From positions 1 to 9,563 of the forward strand of contig CANQCC010000057.1 of NCBI GenBank assembly GCA_947589635.1: DNA of 9,563 nt. The letters are read 5' to 3'. Within the stretch, counting starts at the first letter, position 1. Each line of letters begins with the position of its first letter. This DNA comes from an uncultured Clostridia bacterium. Lineage in GTDB: Bacteria > Bacillota > Clostridia > Christensenellales > CAG-917. The position numbers and the translations under genes are program-made. This document shows positions 1-5,961 of the stretch, piece after piece. The notes beneath the pieces were generated by a model, which saw only the letters and a program-made list of their open reading frames with translations, searched no databases and was not told where the DNA came from.

Positions 1-86
1 AGCGCCTCAAACTTGCCGACGGTCTTTTCTTTGAGTTCGTCCTCGACAGAGCCGCGAATAATGTAGAGAATCTCATACTTATCCAT
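1..86 (-). CDS. rpsF: 30S ribosomal protein S6, N-terminal fragment
   Basis: Only the first 28 codons lie in the window; the gene runs off the left edge. The reading MDKYEILYIIRGSVEDELKE matches the characteristic first beta strand and following acidic helix of ribosomal protein S6 (family consensus close to MxKYExxYIIRPxxxEE). S6 binds 16S rRNA of the small subunit together with S18. The ATG at 86-84 is preceded at 91-100 by a near-perfect Shine-Dalgarno sequence (AAGGAGG on the minus strand). In most Firmicutes rpsF is followed by ssb and rpsR, which would lie outside the window. It has its own promoter and a leader of about 65 nt, and it lies downstream of the SigH-like gene on the same strand. 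Identification is from a short stretch only, but the motif is distinctive. Confidence 0.85.
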   Translation of the reverse strand, partial: MDKYEILYIIRGSVEDELKEKTVGKFEA

Positions 87-90
87 AGCT

Positions 91-100
91 TTACCTCCTT
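91..100 (-). promoter_or_regulatory. Strong ribosome binding site of rpsF
   Basis: On the minus strand the ten bases read AAGGAGGTAA, nearly fully complementary to the 3' end of 16S rRNA. They end five bases before the ATG at 86. This fixes the rpsF start. Confidence 0.85.
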
Positions 101-110
101 ATGGTCTGCG

Positions 111-127
111 TCCCTTTCGGGAAAGGA
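111..127 (-). promoter_or_regulatory. Hairpin in rpsF 5' leader, possible autoregulatory element
   Basis: The minus-strand leader contains TCCTTTCCCGAAAGGGA, which can fold in two ways. One is CCC-GAAA-GGG with a GNRA-type loop. The other is a 6-bp stem UCCUUU/AAGGGA (one G-U pair) exposing a CCCGA loop. The upstream CCTT could also pair with the AAGG of the Shine-Dalgarno. rpsF leaders in many bacteria carry an S6:S18-binding element with a conserved CCG, so an autoregulatory role is conceivable. I cannot confirm the full consensus. Confidence 0.3.
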
Positions 128-157
128 ATTGTTTATTGCTATAATAATAGCTTTAAT

Positions 158-186
158 ATAATAACGTATCCGCCGCGTTTTGTAAA
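158..186 (-). promoter_or_regulatory. Sigma-A type promoter of rpsF
   Basis: On the minus strand the -35 box is TTTACA (186-181), followed by a 17-base spacer and a -10 box TATTAT (163-158). Start of transcription is expected near 151, giving a leader of about 65 nt to the ATG at 86. Both boxes deviate by one base from consensus. A short AT-rich inverted repeat (138-151) falls right at the predicted 5' end. Confidence 0.6.
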
Positions 187-244
187 GCGATTTGAAGCAT
201 TTTGGGCGGGATTTGTGCCGCGTTTTGAAAAATATTGGTTTGCC

Positions 245-763
245 TCAGTCGCCCAAAAACTTTTTGAGCTTGCGTTTGGCGGAGGCGATAAGGTTGTCCA
301 CCTTCTTTTTTTCTATGCCGAGTTCGCGCGCGATCTCCGCATAACTCATCGCCTCGAGGCGAAGCTCCAACACCTGCCGCTCGCCGTCTGAAAGCACGGA
401 GGATATCGCCTCCGCAAGCCAGCTGAGCGACGGAGGAGGCGCAGAAAGGGTGCCGTCGTCCACCTCTTCAAGGGGGACGGACGGGGCGGGGGACTTGCGC
501 AGCTCGTCGATGATCGCGTTCTTCACGCAGTGCGTCGCGTAGGTCTCAAACGACGCGTCGCCGCCTATCTTGTAGGTGCGCACGGCGCGCATGAGCGCTA
601 TCATGCCCACTTGCACAAGGTCCTCGCTGTCGCGATCCGCGCAAGTGACAAAATAGGAAAATGCGATGGTTTTGACCATCTTCGCGAAGCCTTGCAAGAC
701 GGCGATCTCCGCCTCGGAGTCGCCTGCCTGCGCCCTTGTTATCAGCTCGTTAAGGTTATCCAT
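245..763 (-). CDS. sigH: RNA polymerase sigma factor, SigH-like (sigma-70 family)
   Basis: 172-residue sigma factor of the SigH/Spo0H type. Region 2 lies at about residues 24-90: the core-binding helix DLVQVGMIALMRAVRTYK (48-65), then the -10-binding part FETYATHCVKNAIIDELRK. A short Pro-rich linker (91-115) leads to region 4 (about 120-170), with the LSDGERQVLELRLEAMSY helix and the helix-turn-helix AEIARELGIEKKKVDNLI. Order and spacing resemble Bacillus subtilis SigH, but the linker is shorter. The ATG at 763 is chosen because an upstream extension would overlap rlmB and has no sigma homology; AAAGAG precedes it. In Bacilli and Clostridia sigH usually lies after mrnC-rlmB-yacP; here it follows rlmB by 43 bases and yacP is missing. 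SigH in relatives drives transition-phase, sporulation or competence genes; that role is inferred here. Another small alternative sigma factor cannot be excluded. Confidence 0.8.
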   Translation of the reverse strand: MDNLNELITRAQAGDSEAEIAVLQGFAKMVKTIAFSYFVTCADRDSEDLVQVGMIALMRAVRTYKIGGDASFETYATHCVKNAIIDELRKSPAPSVPLEEVDDGTLSAPPPSLSWLAEAISSVLSDGERQVLELRLEAMSYAEIARELGIEKKKVDNLIASAKRKLKKFLGD

Positions 764-806
764 ATATCTCTTTATCCGCTTGTCCTTTCTGCCTTGAGAG
801 GGCCGT

Positions 807-1538
807 TTACCGCGCTTGATTTCTTTGGCGCGTCGCCTCGTAAAGCAATATTCCCGTCGCGACGGACGCATTGAGGCTGCCCACTTTTCCGTATTGAGGG
901 ATGGTCAAAACGCCGTCGCAAAGTTGCTTTGTAAGGCGATGTATCCCGTCGCCCTCGCTGCCCGTGACGATGGCGACGTTTCCGGTGAGATTTGCACCAA
1001 ACGCCACTTCACCGTCAAAATCCGCCGCATAAACCCATACATTGTGCTCTTTGAGGTATCTTATGGCGTCGTTGATGTTGGTGACTTTTGCTACCGCGAT
1101 ATGCTCCGCCGCGCCCGACGAGACCTTTATGGCGACTTCGTTTACGCTGACGCTTCTGTGCTTTGGGATGACTATTCCGTGCGCGCCGAAACACTCCGCG
1201 CTGCGCATGACCGCGCCGAGGTTGTGCGGGTCGGTTATGCCGTCAAGCAGTACGATGAGAGCGGGCTCCCCTCTATCCTCGGCGATCTTAAGAATGTCGT
1301 CAAGATCGCAATATTCAAAGTCCGTGACCGCAGCGACGACTCCCTGATGGTTGCCTCCTCCGGACAGCTTGTCGAGCATGGCCTTGTCCACATAGCTTAT
1401 GACCGTGCGCTCCTGTTTTGCAAGCTCGCGCACTTTGCCGAGGGTGGGGTCGAAGTCGCCCTTCAGAAGGTACAGTTTATCCACGGTCTTGCCCGCGCGA
1501 TACGCCTCTTTTACGGAATTTCTGCCAAATATGTACAT
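807..1538 (-). CDS. rlmB: 23S rRNA (guanosine-2'-O-)-methyltransferase RlmB (TrmH/SPOUT family)
   Basis: 243 residues, the usual size for RlmB. The enzyme methylates the 2'-OH of G2251 (E. coli numbering) in the peptidyl-transferase P loop, using S-adenosylmethionine. An N-terminal L30e-like substrate-binding domain (about 1-75, starting IFGRNSVKEA) is followed by the SPOUT catalytic domain. Motif 1 is DGITDPHNLGAVMRSAECFG (99-118) with the conserved N106 and R112. SSGAAEHI follows (140-147). The knot-forming motifs are VTGSEGDGI (191-199) and IPQYGKVGSLNASVATGILLYE (213-234). The ATG at 1538 has AGAGGA just upstream. It begins 9 bases after the mrnC stop, so the two are cotranscribed. The same pair is adjacent in most Firmicutes. 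Target specificity is assigned by family resemblance; a TrmH-like paralogue with another site is possible. Confidence 0.92.
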   Translation of the reverse strand: MYIFGRNSVKEAYRAGKTVDKLYLLKGDFDPTLGKVRELAKQERTVISYVDKAMLDKLSGGGNHQGVVAAVTDFEYCDLDDILKIAEDRGEPALIVLLDGITDPHNLGAVMRSAECFGAHGIVIPKHRSVSVNEVAIKVSSGAAEHIAVAKVTNINDAIRYLKEHNVWVYAADFDGEVAFGANLTGNVAIVTGSEGDGIHRLTKQLCDGVLTIPQYGKVGSLNASVATGILLYEATRQRNQAR

Positions 1539-1547
1539 ACTTTCCTC

Positions 1548-1982
1548 TCAGTCCTTTATTTCGAGGCAGTCCTCGAAGCAAGTGGACAAAATTTCACTCA
1601 ATCTTTCCTTCCTGCCCGTGAGGTACAGGTATCCCAGCACCGCCTCGAGGCCGCTTGCGCGTCTGTACTCCGCGGGGTCGGCGTGTTTTGCCGAGGTCTG
1701 GATCTTGCAATTTCTCGCGCGGCGGAAGACGTCCTGTTCCACCTCGTCAAAGAGGGGGAGCAGTTTTTGAGCCTCTTTTGCCTGCGAGACAGCTTTTACG
1801 ACCTCGGTCGCCTCGTGGTGCAGCGCGCCCGTCTTGAGGTTGGAACCTATCGTGACGCGCGTGCGGGTGTAGAGGGACTGCACCGCGTCGCCTATAAACG
1901 CCAACGCCATGGGATGAAGCGCGAGCGCTTCGGAGTCCGAAATGGGAGCCGCCAGATCAAAAATGATATCCGATTTTGTCAT
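1548..1982 (-). CDS. mrnC: Mini-ribonuclease III (23S rRNA maturation nuclease)
   Basis: 144-residue RNase III-like nuclease lacking a double-stranded-RNA-binding domain, which is the hallmark of Mini-III. It trims both ends of 23S rRNA precursor as a homodimer. Seen in sequence: ALAFIGDAV with the catalytic Asp at about residue 32, the FRRARNCK...YRRASGLEAVLGYLYL block with catalytic Glu at about 113, and a C-terminal helix. I start it at ATG 1982 (MTKSDIIFD). An upstream in-frame ATG at 2018 would fall within the -35 box of the promoter at 1990-2018, so it cannot be in that mRNA. The predicted transcription start lies at or within a base of the chosen ATG, and no Shine-Dalgarno precedes it, so translation is probably leaderless. 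It is first in an operon with rlmB and the SigH-like gene, divergent from ecfA1. Confidence 0.9.
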   Translation of the reverse strand: MTKSDIIFDLAAPISDSEALALHPMALAFIGDAVQSLYTRTRVTIGSNLKTGALHHEATEVVKAVSQAKEAQKLLPLFDEVEQDVFRRARNCKIQTSAKHADPAEYRRASGLEAVLGYLYLTGRKERLSEILSTCFEDCLEIKD

Positions 1983-1989
1983 ACGCCAT

Positions 1990-2018
1990 ATTTTAGCATA
2001 AAATTTGGCATATATCAA
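1990..2018 (-). promoter_or_regulatory. Promoter of the mrnC-rlmB-sigH operon, extended -10
   Basis: Minus strand: -35 TTGATA (2018-2013), 17-base spacer, TGC followed by -10 TAAAAT (1995-1990). The TGn before the -10 makes it an extended -10 promoter. Only seven bases separate the -10 box from the mrnC ATG at 1982. The mRNA should therefore begin at about the A of that ATG. Confidence 0.75.
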
Positions 2019-2037
2019 CGCTTTAGGCTCATCCTGT

Positions 2038-2065
2038 TTGCAAATTGCGTCATTTGTGCTATAAT
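2038..2065 (+). promoter_or_regulatory. Promoter of the ecfA1-ecfA2-ecfT-truA operon, extended -10
   Basis: -35 TTGCAA (2038-2043; TTTGCA one base earlier gives a 17-base spacer), 16-base spacer, TGC plus perfect -10 TATAAT (2060-2065). Transcription should start near 2072, a few bases before the AGGAGA ribosome binding site. It is divergent from the mrnC promoter; the two -35 boxes are separated by 19 bases, so both could share one regulatory protein. Confidence 0.8.
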
Positions 2066-2077
2066 GAGGAAAGTTAT

Positions 2078-2090
2078 AGGAGAAAAATTG
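2078..2090 (+). promoter_or_regulatory. Ribosome binding site and TTG start codon of ecfA1
   Basis: AGGAGA at 2078-2083 lies four bases before TTG at 2088-2090. No ATG or GTG in frame fits between the promoter and the first beta strand (AKIVVDNISYVY). The only in-frame ATG nearby (2064) overlaps the -10 box. The TTG start is therefore well supported. Confidence 0.75.
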
Positions 2091-2921
2091 GCAAAGATCG
2101 TCGTCGACAACATATCGTACGTCTACCCGCTGCGCGATGGCGTAGGGCTTAAAGCGATAAAAAACCTTTCGCTTGAAATCGGCGAAGGGGAATATGTCGC
2201 GCTAACGGGCATGAACGGCAGCGGAAAATCCACGTTGGCTAAGTTGCTCAACGGGCTTTTTAAGCCTATCTCGGGGCGGATAACGGTGGACGGCATATCG
2301 ACATCCGACGAAAACAGCGTCTTCGAAGTCCGCAAAAAGGTCGGCATGGTCTTTCAGAATCCCGACAACCAGACGGTGGCTACGCTTATAGAGGACGACG
2401 TGGCTTTCGGGCCCGAAAACCTCGGCTTGCCGCGCGAGGAGCTGATATCCCGCGTGGACTATGCGCTTGACGCGGTTGGGATGAGCGAGTTTCGCGGGCG
2501 CGAGGCCTCTAAGTTGAGCGGCGGGCAAAAGCAGCGCGTAGCTATCGCAGGCGTGCTTGCCATGCGCCCCGAAGTGCTTATTCTTGACGAGGCGACCTCC
2601 ATGCTCGACCCCGAGGGCAGGGCGGAGGTGCTTGACGTCGTGGGAAAACTCAACAAGCAAGGCATAACGGTCATAAACATCACCCACAACATGGAAGAGG
2701 CGGCGCTTGCGCGAAGAGTTATCGCTCTAAGAAAGGGCAGACTTGCCATAGACGGCACTCCGGCGCAAGTATTTTCGTCGTCGCTTCTCGAGGCGTGCGG
2801 GCTGTCCCTGCCTCCCGCTGCGGCGCTTGCAAGACTGCTTGAGGAGACGTGCGACTTTGCCGCCGGAAATATAATTGACGAGGCTACGCTCGCGGAGGAA
2901 ATATGCAGGCAATTGAGATAA
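2088..2921 (+). CDS. ecfA1: Energy-coupling factor transporter ATP-binding protein EcfA1 (CbiO family)
   Basis: 277-residue ABC ATPase, normal length for EcfA1. Together with EcfA2 it hydrolyses ATP on the cytoplasmic side of an ECF importer and drives EcfT and an exchangeable S component. Motifs in order: Walker A GMNGSGKST (41-49), Q loop MVFQNPDNQ (Q90) followed by DDVAFGPENLGLP, signature LSGGQKQRVAIAG (143-155), Walker B VLILDEATSMLD (catalytic E168), switch His200 in INITHN. The NPDNQ Q-loop context and DEATSMLDP are typical of the EcfA1 rather than EcfA2 subunit. Start is TTG with a good ribosome binding site; the long open frame upstream is antisense to mrnC and rlmB and not coding. 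It overlaps ecfA2 by 19 bases, which suggests coupled translation. Confidence 0.92.
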   Translation: MAKIVVDNISYVYPLRDGVGLKAIKNLSLEIGEGEYVALTGMNGSGKSTLAKLLNGLFKPISGRITVDGISTSDENSVFEVRKKVGMVFQNPDNQTVATLIEDDVAFGPENLGLPREELISRVDYALDAVGMSEFRGREASKLSGGQKQRVAIAGVLAMRPEVLILDEATSMLDPEGRAEVLDVVGKLNKQGITVINITHNMEEAALARRVIALRKGRLAIDGTPAQVFSSSLLEACGLSLPPAAALARLLEETCDFAAGNIIDEATLAEEICRQLR

Positions 2922-4030
2922 AAAACCTTAGCTTTGTATACTCCGCGCGCACGCCCAACGAAAAGCGCGCCCTCGACGACATAAACCTCAGCGTGGAAGA
3001 GGGCAGTCTCGTCGCGCTTGTGGGCGCCACGGGCAGCGGCAAGTCCACGCTTATCATGCACCTCAACGGGCTTATCAAGCCGCAGGACAAAAAGCGCAGC
3101 TCCATTGTCGTCCACGACATGAGCGCGTCCGACAAGAAGGCCCTCAAAAAGTTGCGCTTCGAAGTCGGGATGGTCTTTCAATATCCCGAATATCAGCTGT
3201 TTGCGGACACCGTCGCGAAGGATATTGCCTTCGGCCCCAAAAACATGAAACTGAGCGCGGAAGAGGTCGACGCGAGAGTGCGCCGCGCCATGCAGGTGGT
3301 GGGGCTTGACTACGACGAATTTGCGGGTCGCAGTCCCTTCGACCTGAGCGGCGGCGAAAAGCGCAGAGTGGCTATCGCGGGCGTTATCGCCATGCAGCCC
3401 AAAATCCTCGTGCTTGACGAGCCTGTCGCCGGCCTAGACCCCGCGGGAAGAAAGGAACTGCTTGCCCTCATCAAGACTTTGCAGAGGGAGATATCCCCAA
3501 CCGTCGTGCTTGTGTCCCACAACATGGACGACGTCGCTCGCCTTGCGGACAGAGTCGTCGCTCTCAAGGACGGGCGCATAGTCGCCGATGGCGCTCCCCG
3601 CGACGTATTCGCGGACAGACAGCTTGTCAAAGACATAGGCCTCGACGTCCCCTTCGCCGCGAGAGTGGTCGACAACTTGGAGGAGAAGGGCATTAGCCTT
3701 GACAAACATATCATCACCGACGAGGAACTTTATAATGCGCTGACCGACCTGTTTGCAAGCGCGGGAAAACTTAAAAAGCCGGCGCCCGAAGAGGAGTTTT
3801 TCGACGACGAGTTTTTTGACGACGAAGAATTTTTCGACGACGACAGCGAAGAGGACGAAGAAGAGGATATAATTAAGGACGATCCCGAGCAGGAGTGCAC
3901 CGTGCCGGAAGGAGCCTGTTTGGAGGCGGAGGAAAACGACGGGAGCGAGAAGACAAAAAACCGCCGAAAGGATATGACCTCGGATAAAGGTCCTGCCCGG
4001 GCGCGCGGCGAGGGAGGCGGCAATGTTTAG
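2903..4030 (+). CDS. ecfA2: Energy-coupling factor transporter ATP-binding protein EcfA2 with acidic C-terminal extension
   Basis: 375 residues, about 85 more than the usual EcfA2. The ATPase part is complete: Walker A GATGSGKST (41-49), Q loop VFQYPEYQLF (Q93), signature LSGGEKRRVAIAG (148-160), Walker B ILVLDEPVAGLD (E173), switch His206. QYPEYQLF is the typical EcfA2 Q-loop context. The usual fold ends near residue 290. Residues 296-322 are nearly all Glu, Asp and Phe, with three EFFDD units. The tail continues acidic to about 350, then becomes basic with Gly and Arg (KTKNRRKD... ARGEGGG). The tail is in frame, ends at the expected overlap with ecfT (8 bases) and keeps neighbouring codon use, so it is likely translated. 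GGAGG at 2894-2898 supports ATG 2903. Function of the tail is unknown. Confidence 0.92.
   Translation: MQAIEIKNLSFVYSARTPNEKRALDDINLSVEEGSLVALVGATGSGKSTLIMHLNGLIKPQDKKRSSIVVHDMSASDKKALKKLRFEVGMVFQYPEYQLFADTVAKDIAFGPKNMKLSAEEVDARVRRAMQVVGLDYDEFAGRSPFDLSGGEKRRVAIAGVIAMQPKILVLDEPVAGLDPAGRKELLALIKTLQREISPTVVLVSHNMDDVARLADRVVALKDGRIVADGAPRDVFADRQLVKDIGLDVPFAARVVDNLEEKGISLDKHIITDEELYNALTDLFASAGKLKKPAPEEEFFDDEFFDDEEFFDDDSEEDEEEDIIKDDPEQECTVPEGACLEAEENDGSEKTKNRRKDMTSDKGPARARGEGGGNV
3788..3868 (+). repeat. Acidic EFFDD repeat segment inside ecfA2
   Basis: Encodes residues 296-322 of EcfA2: three copies of EFFDD separated by zero or one Glu, then a run of Ser, Glu and Asp. At DNA level the copies are GAGTTTTTCGACGAC, GAGTTTTTTGACGAC and GAATTTTTCGACGAC. 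Two synonymous differences at third codon positions suggest the repeat is kept at protein level or is not brand new. Confidence 0.8.
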
Positions 4031-4874
4031 AGACGTCGCCTTCGGGCAATATTATCCCGCAAATTCCGTCGTGCACAGACTTGATCCGAGGGTGAAACTT
4101 ATCCTCACCTTGCTGTACGTCATAGGCATTTTCTTTGTCAAGAGCTATTTCGGATTTATGCTGACCGCGGCGCTTCTCATCCTCATTATCCTTGTGGCGA
4201 GGCTGCCCATGGCGTCCGTCCTCAAGAGCGTGCGAGGCATATTGCTGATCGTTTTGTTTACCGCCGTCATCAACCTGTTTATGATAAAAGAGGGCGACGT
4301 TTTGGTGCAGTGGAAAATCTTCACAATAACCAAAAACGGGGTTCATACCACCATAAAGATAGTTTTAAGGTTGGTTTTGTTGATTTCGGGCGCGTCGTTG
4401 CTTCCGCTTACCACCACTCCTGTGGAGCTTGCTGACGGGCTTGAAAGCCTTATGAAACCGCTTGCTTTACTTAAAGTCCCGGTGCGCGACATAGCCATGA
4501 TCATGAGCATCGCATTACGGTTTATCCCCACGCTTTTCGAGGAGACAAACAAGATAATCTCCGCGCAGAAGGCGAGGGGCGCAAGCCTTGACACGGGAAA
4601 CATCTTCGCAAGGATAAAGGCGCTGCTTCCCGTCCTCATCCCGCTTTTTGTAAACAGTTTCAGGAGGGCGGACGAGCTTGCCTTCGCCATGGACGCGCGC
4701 TGCTATAACGCGTCGGACAAGCGCACCAAACTTAAAAAGGCGCGCATACGCTTTGCGGACATATTGGCGGCGGTCATAGTGTGCGCGTTCTTCACGGTGA
4801 TATTGCTTGACAGATACTATTTTGGCAGCGTGGGCATAAACATCGACGCGATGATCTTCGGAGGGCTTTTATGA
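4023..4874 (+). CDS. ecfT: Energy-coupling factor transporter transmembrane protein EcfT
   Basis: 283-residue integral membrane protein that links the two EcfA ATPases to the S component. It starts with the family motif HRLDPRVKL (18-26). Hydrophobic spans are visible at about 25-60 (two helices), 72-90, 112-132, 156-172, 195-210 and 242-262. The two cytoplasmic coupling-helix signatures are present: AQKARGASL with A184-R185-G186, and AFAMDARCY with A225-R226-C227, a usual ARG variant. GGGAGG at 4012-4017 precedes ATG 4023. It overlaps ecfA2 by 8 bases and truA by 4 (ATGA), so all are on one transcript. No S component is encoded nearby, as expected for group II ECF systems in which one EcfAA'T module serves several S proteins encoded elsewhere. 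Confidence 0.93.
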   Translation: MFRDVAFGQYYPANSVVHRLDPRVKLILTLLYVIGIFFVKSYFGFMLTAALLILIILVARLPMASVLKSVRGILLIVLFTAVINLFMIKEGDVLVQWKIFTITKNGVHTTIKIVLRLVLLISGASLLPLTTTPVELADGLESLMKPLALLKVPVRDIAMIMSIALRFIPTLFEETNKIISAQKARGASLDTGNIFARIKALLPVLIPLFVNSFRRADELAFAMDARCYNASDKRTKLKKARIRFADILAAVIVCAFFTVILLDRYYFGSVGINIDAMIFGGLL

Positions 4875-5692
4875 GATACAGGGCGGTGATATCCTATTTT
4901 GGCGCGGCGTACGTCGGGTGGCAGAGGCAGCTTAACGGCCTCAGCGTGCAACAGGTCCTCGAAGAGGCGCTGACCAAAGTGTTCGGCGCTCCCACAAGTT
5001 GCACGGCGAGCGGGCGCACGGACGCGGGCGTACATGCGGAGGGGCAGGTAGTGCATTTTGATGCGGAGACTTCCATCCCCGATGAAAAAATTCCCTTTGC
5101 GGTCAACGCGGAGCTTCCCTGGGACATAAGCATGCTGCTGTGCGAGCGCGCGGCGGACGATTTCAACGCGCGTTTTCACGCAAAGCGCAAGACGTATTGT
5201 TACAGGCTATATCTCAGCCGTCATCGCCGTCCCCTCCTCGATCCCACGCACGAGCACATTCCCATCCCTCTCGACATAACCGCGATGAGGGACGCCGCGC
5301 GAGTCATAGAGGGCGTGCACGACTTCAAGTGCTTCGAGGCGGCGGGCAGCGTGGTAAAAAACACCGTGCGCGAGGTGTACGGCGTGCGCATAGTCACGGG
5401 CAGTCTGCCTACGATCCCTATGCCCACTCCAGATCCCGCGCTTGCGGACGTGCCCATGCTTCTCAACCTGACCGACCCGCGCGAGTTCAATTGCACGGTG
5501 GATATCTCTGTCACGGGCAACGGATTTTTGTACAATATGGTCAGGATAATCGCGGGCACGCTGGTGTACGTCGGCATGGGCAAACTTGGCGTGGAGGACG
5601 TAAAAAATGCGCTCGACAGCGGAGACAGAACGCTTGCGGGCAAGACTCTCCCCGCAAAAGGACTGCACCTTATCGAGGTCGTCTACGATTGA
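4871..5692 (+). CDS. truA: tRNA pseudouridine(38-40) synthase TruA
   Basis: 273 residues. Converts uridines 38-40 of the tRNA anticodon stem-loop to pseudouridine. Seen: the N-terminal SYFGAAYVGWQRQ, the catalytic GRTDAGVHAEGQVVHF with Asp51, the RFHAKRKTYCYRL motif and the C-terminal GNGFLYNMVRIIAGTLVYVGMGKL block. A Pro-rich stretch at about 178-206 (SLPTIPMPTPDPALADVP and on) lies where most TruA proteins have a tight turn between beta strands, so this enzyme carries a small insertion. GGAGGG at 4860-4865 supports ATG 4871; it shares ATGA with the ecfT stop. ecfA1-ecfA2-ecfT-truA is a common Firmicutes arrangement, normally followed by rplM-rpsI. Here the operon ends instead in terminators. 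Confidence 0.94.
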   Translation: MRYRAVISYFGAAYVGWQRQLNGLSVQQVLEEALTKVFGAPTSCTASGRTDAGVHAEGQVVHFDAETSIPDEKIPFAVNAELPWDISMLLCERAADDFNARFHAKRKTYCYRLYLSRHRRPLLDPTHEHIPIPLDITAMRDAARVIEGVHDFKCFEAAGSVVKNTVREVYGVRIVTGSLPTIPMPTPDPALADVPMLLNLTDPREFNCTVDISVTGNGFLYNMVRIIAGTLVYVGMGKLGVEDVKNALDSGDRTLAGKTLPAKGLHLIEVVYD

Positions 5693-5703
5693 AAAAGTTG
5701 AGG

Positions 5704-5728
5704 ACGCCGTAACTTGCGGCGTTTTTAT
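5704..5728 (+). terminator. Intrinsic terminator after truA
   Basis: ACGCCG (5704-5709), 7-base loop, CGGCGT (5717-5722), then a T run (5722-5726). It lies 12 bases after the truA stop and ends the ecfA1-truA operon. Confidence 0.8.
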
Positions 5729-5754
5729 TAAGGCGGCGGCGATAAGCGAGAGAG

Positions 5755-5779
5755 AAGGACTTGACGTCCTTTTTCTTTT
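5755..5779 (+). terminator. Second intrinsic terminator
   Basis: AAGGAC (5755-5760), loop TTGAC, GTCCTT (5766-5771), followed by TTTTCTTTTA. A perfect 6-bp stem with a U-rich tail, 33 bases after the first terminator; probably a back-up. Confidence 0.65.
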
Positions 5780-5782
5780 ATA

Positions 5783-5824
5783 AGCGCAGGGAAAATGGAC
5801 TTGAGCGCAGGGAAAATGGACCTG
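5783..5824 (+). repeat. Two tandem copies of a 21-bp unit
   Basis: Unit 1 at 5783-5803 and unit 2 at 5804-5824 read AGCGCAGGGAAAATGGACYTG and differ at a single base (T or C). The period is a multiple of three, and in the plus frame each unit would encode SAGKMDL. Origin is unclear; replication slippage is the simplest explanation. Confidence 0.85.
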
Positions 5825-5849
5825 CAGGAAGAAGGGATCAAGTTTTTTT
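5799..5849 (+). terminator. Possible third terminator with nested hairpin
   Basis: ACTTGA (5799-5804) can pair with TCAAGT (5838-5843), which runs directly into seven T (5843-5849). Inside, GCAGG (5807-5811) pairs with CCTGC (5821-5825). The geometry is looser than in the first two, so this call is tentative. Confidence 0.35.
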
Positions 5850-5900
5850 CCGAAAGCGAGAGGAAGAATCGGTTTAGGTTTTTTCGAAAGCGAAGGAAAT
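5843..5900 (+). repeat. Imperfect direct repeat, T run plus CGAAAGCGA purine block
   Basis: A T tract followed by CCGAAAGCGAGAGGAA (5843-5865) recurs as a T tract followed by CGAAAGCGAAGGAA (5879-5898). The offset is about 34 bases. Related AAGCGAGAG (5744-5752) and AGCGCAGGG units occur earlier in the same gap. Confidence 0.45.
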
Positions 5901-5961
5901 AAGGGCTGCGGCGCTTTTTCTTTTTCCGCATATTTGGCAAAAAATTGTATGCGCGTGCGTG

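Noticed and set aside
764..871. N-terminal extension of the sigma factor to an ATG at 871.
   Set aside because: It would overlap the conserved 3' end of rlmB, has no sigma homology and is simply Arg/Lys-rich; ATG 763 gives the normal family start.
816..2087. Very long open frame on the plus strand (about 424 codons) upstream of and in frame with ecfA1.
   Set aside because: It is antisense to rlmB and mrnC, whose protein motifs are unmistakable. The predicted peptide has no recognisable domains, and ecfA1 has its own promoter, ribosome site and TTG start at 2088. Codon bias of GC-rich genes explains the lack of stops.
5907..5930. TGCGG ... CCGCA inverted repeat with a T-rich loop.
   Set aside because: Only five pairs with a 14-base loop and no T run after it on either strand; not a believable terminator.
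5728..5940. 70-codon minus-strand frame in the truA-to-6002 gap.
   Set aside because: No Shine-Dalgarno before its ATG, composition dictated by T-run and purine repeats, and it reads back through terminators.
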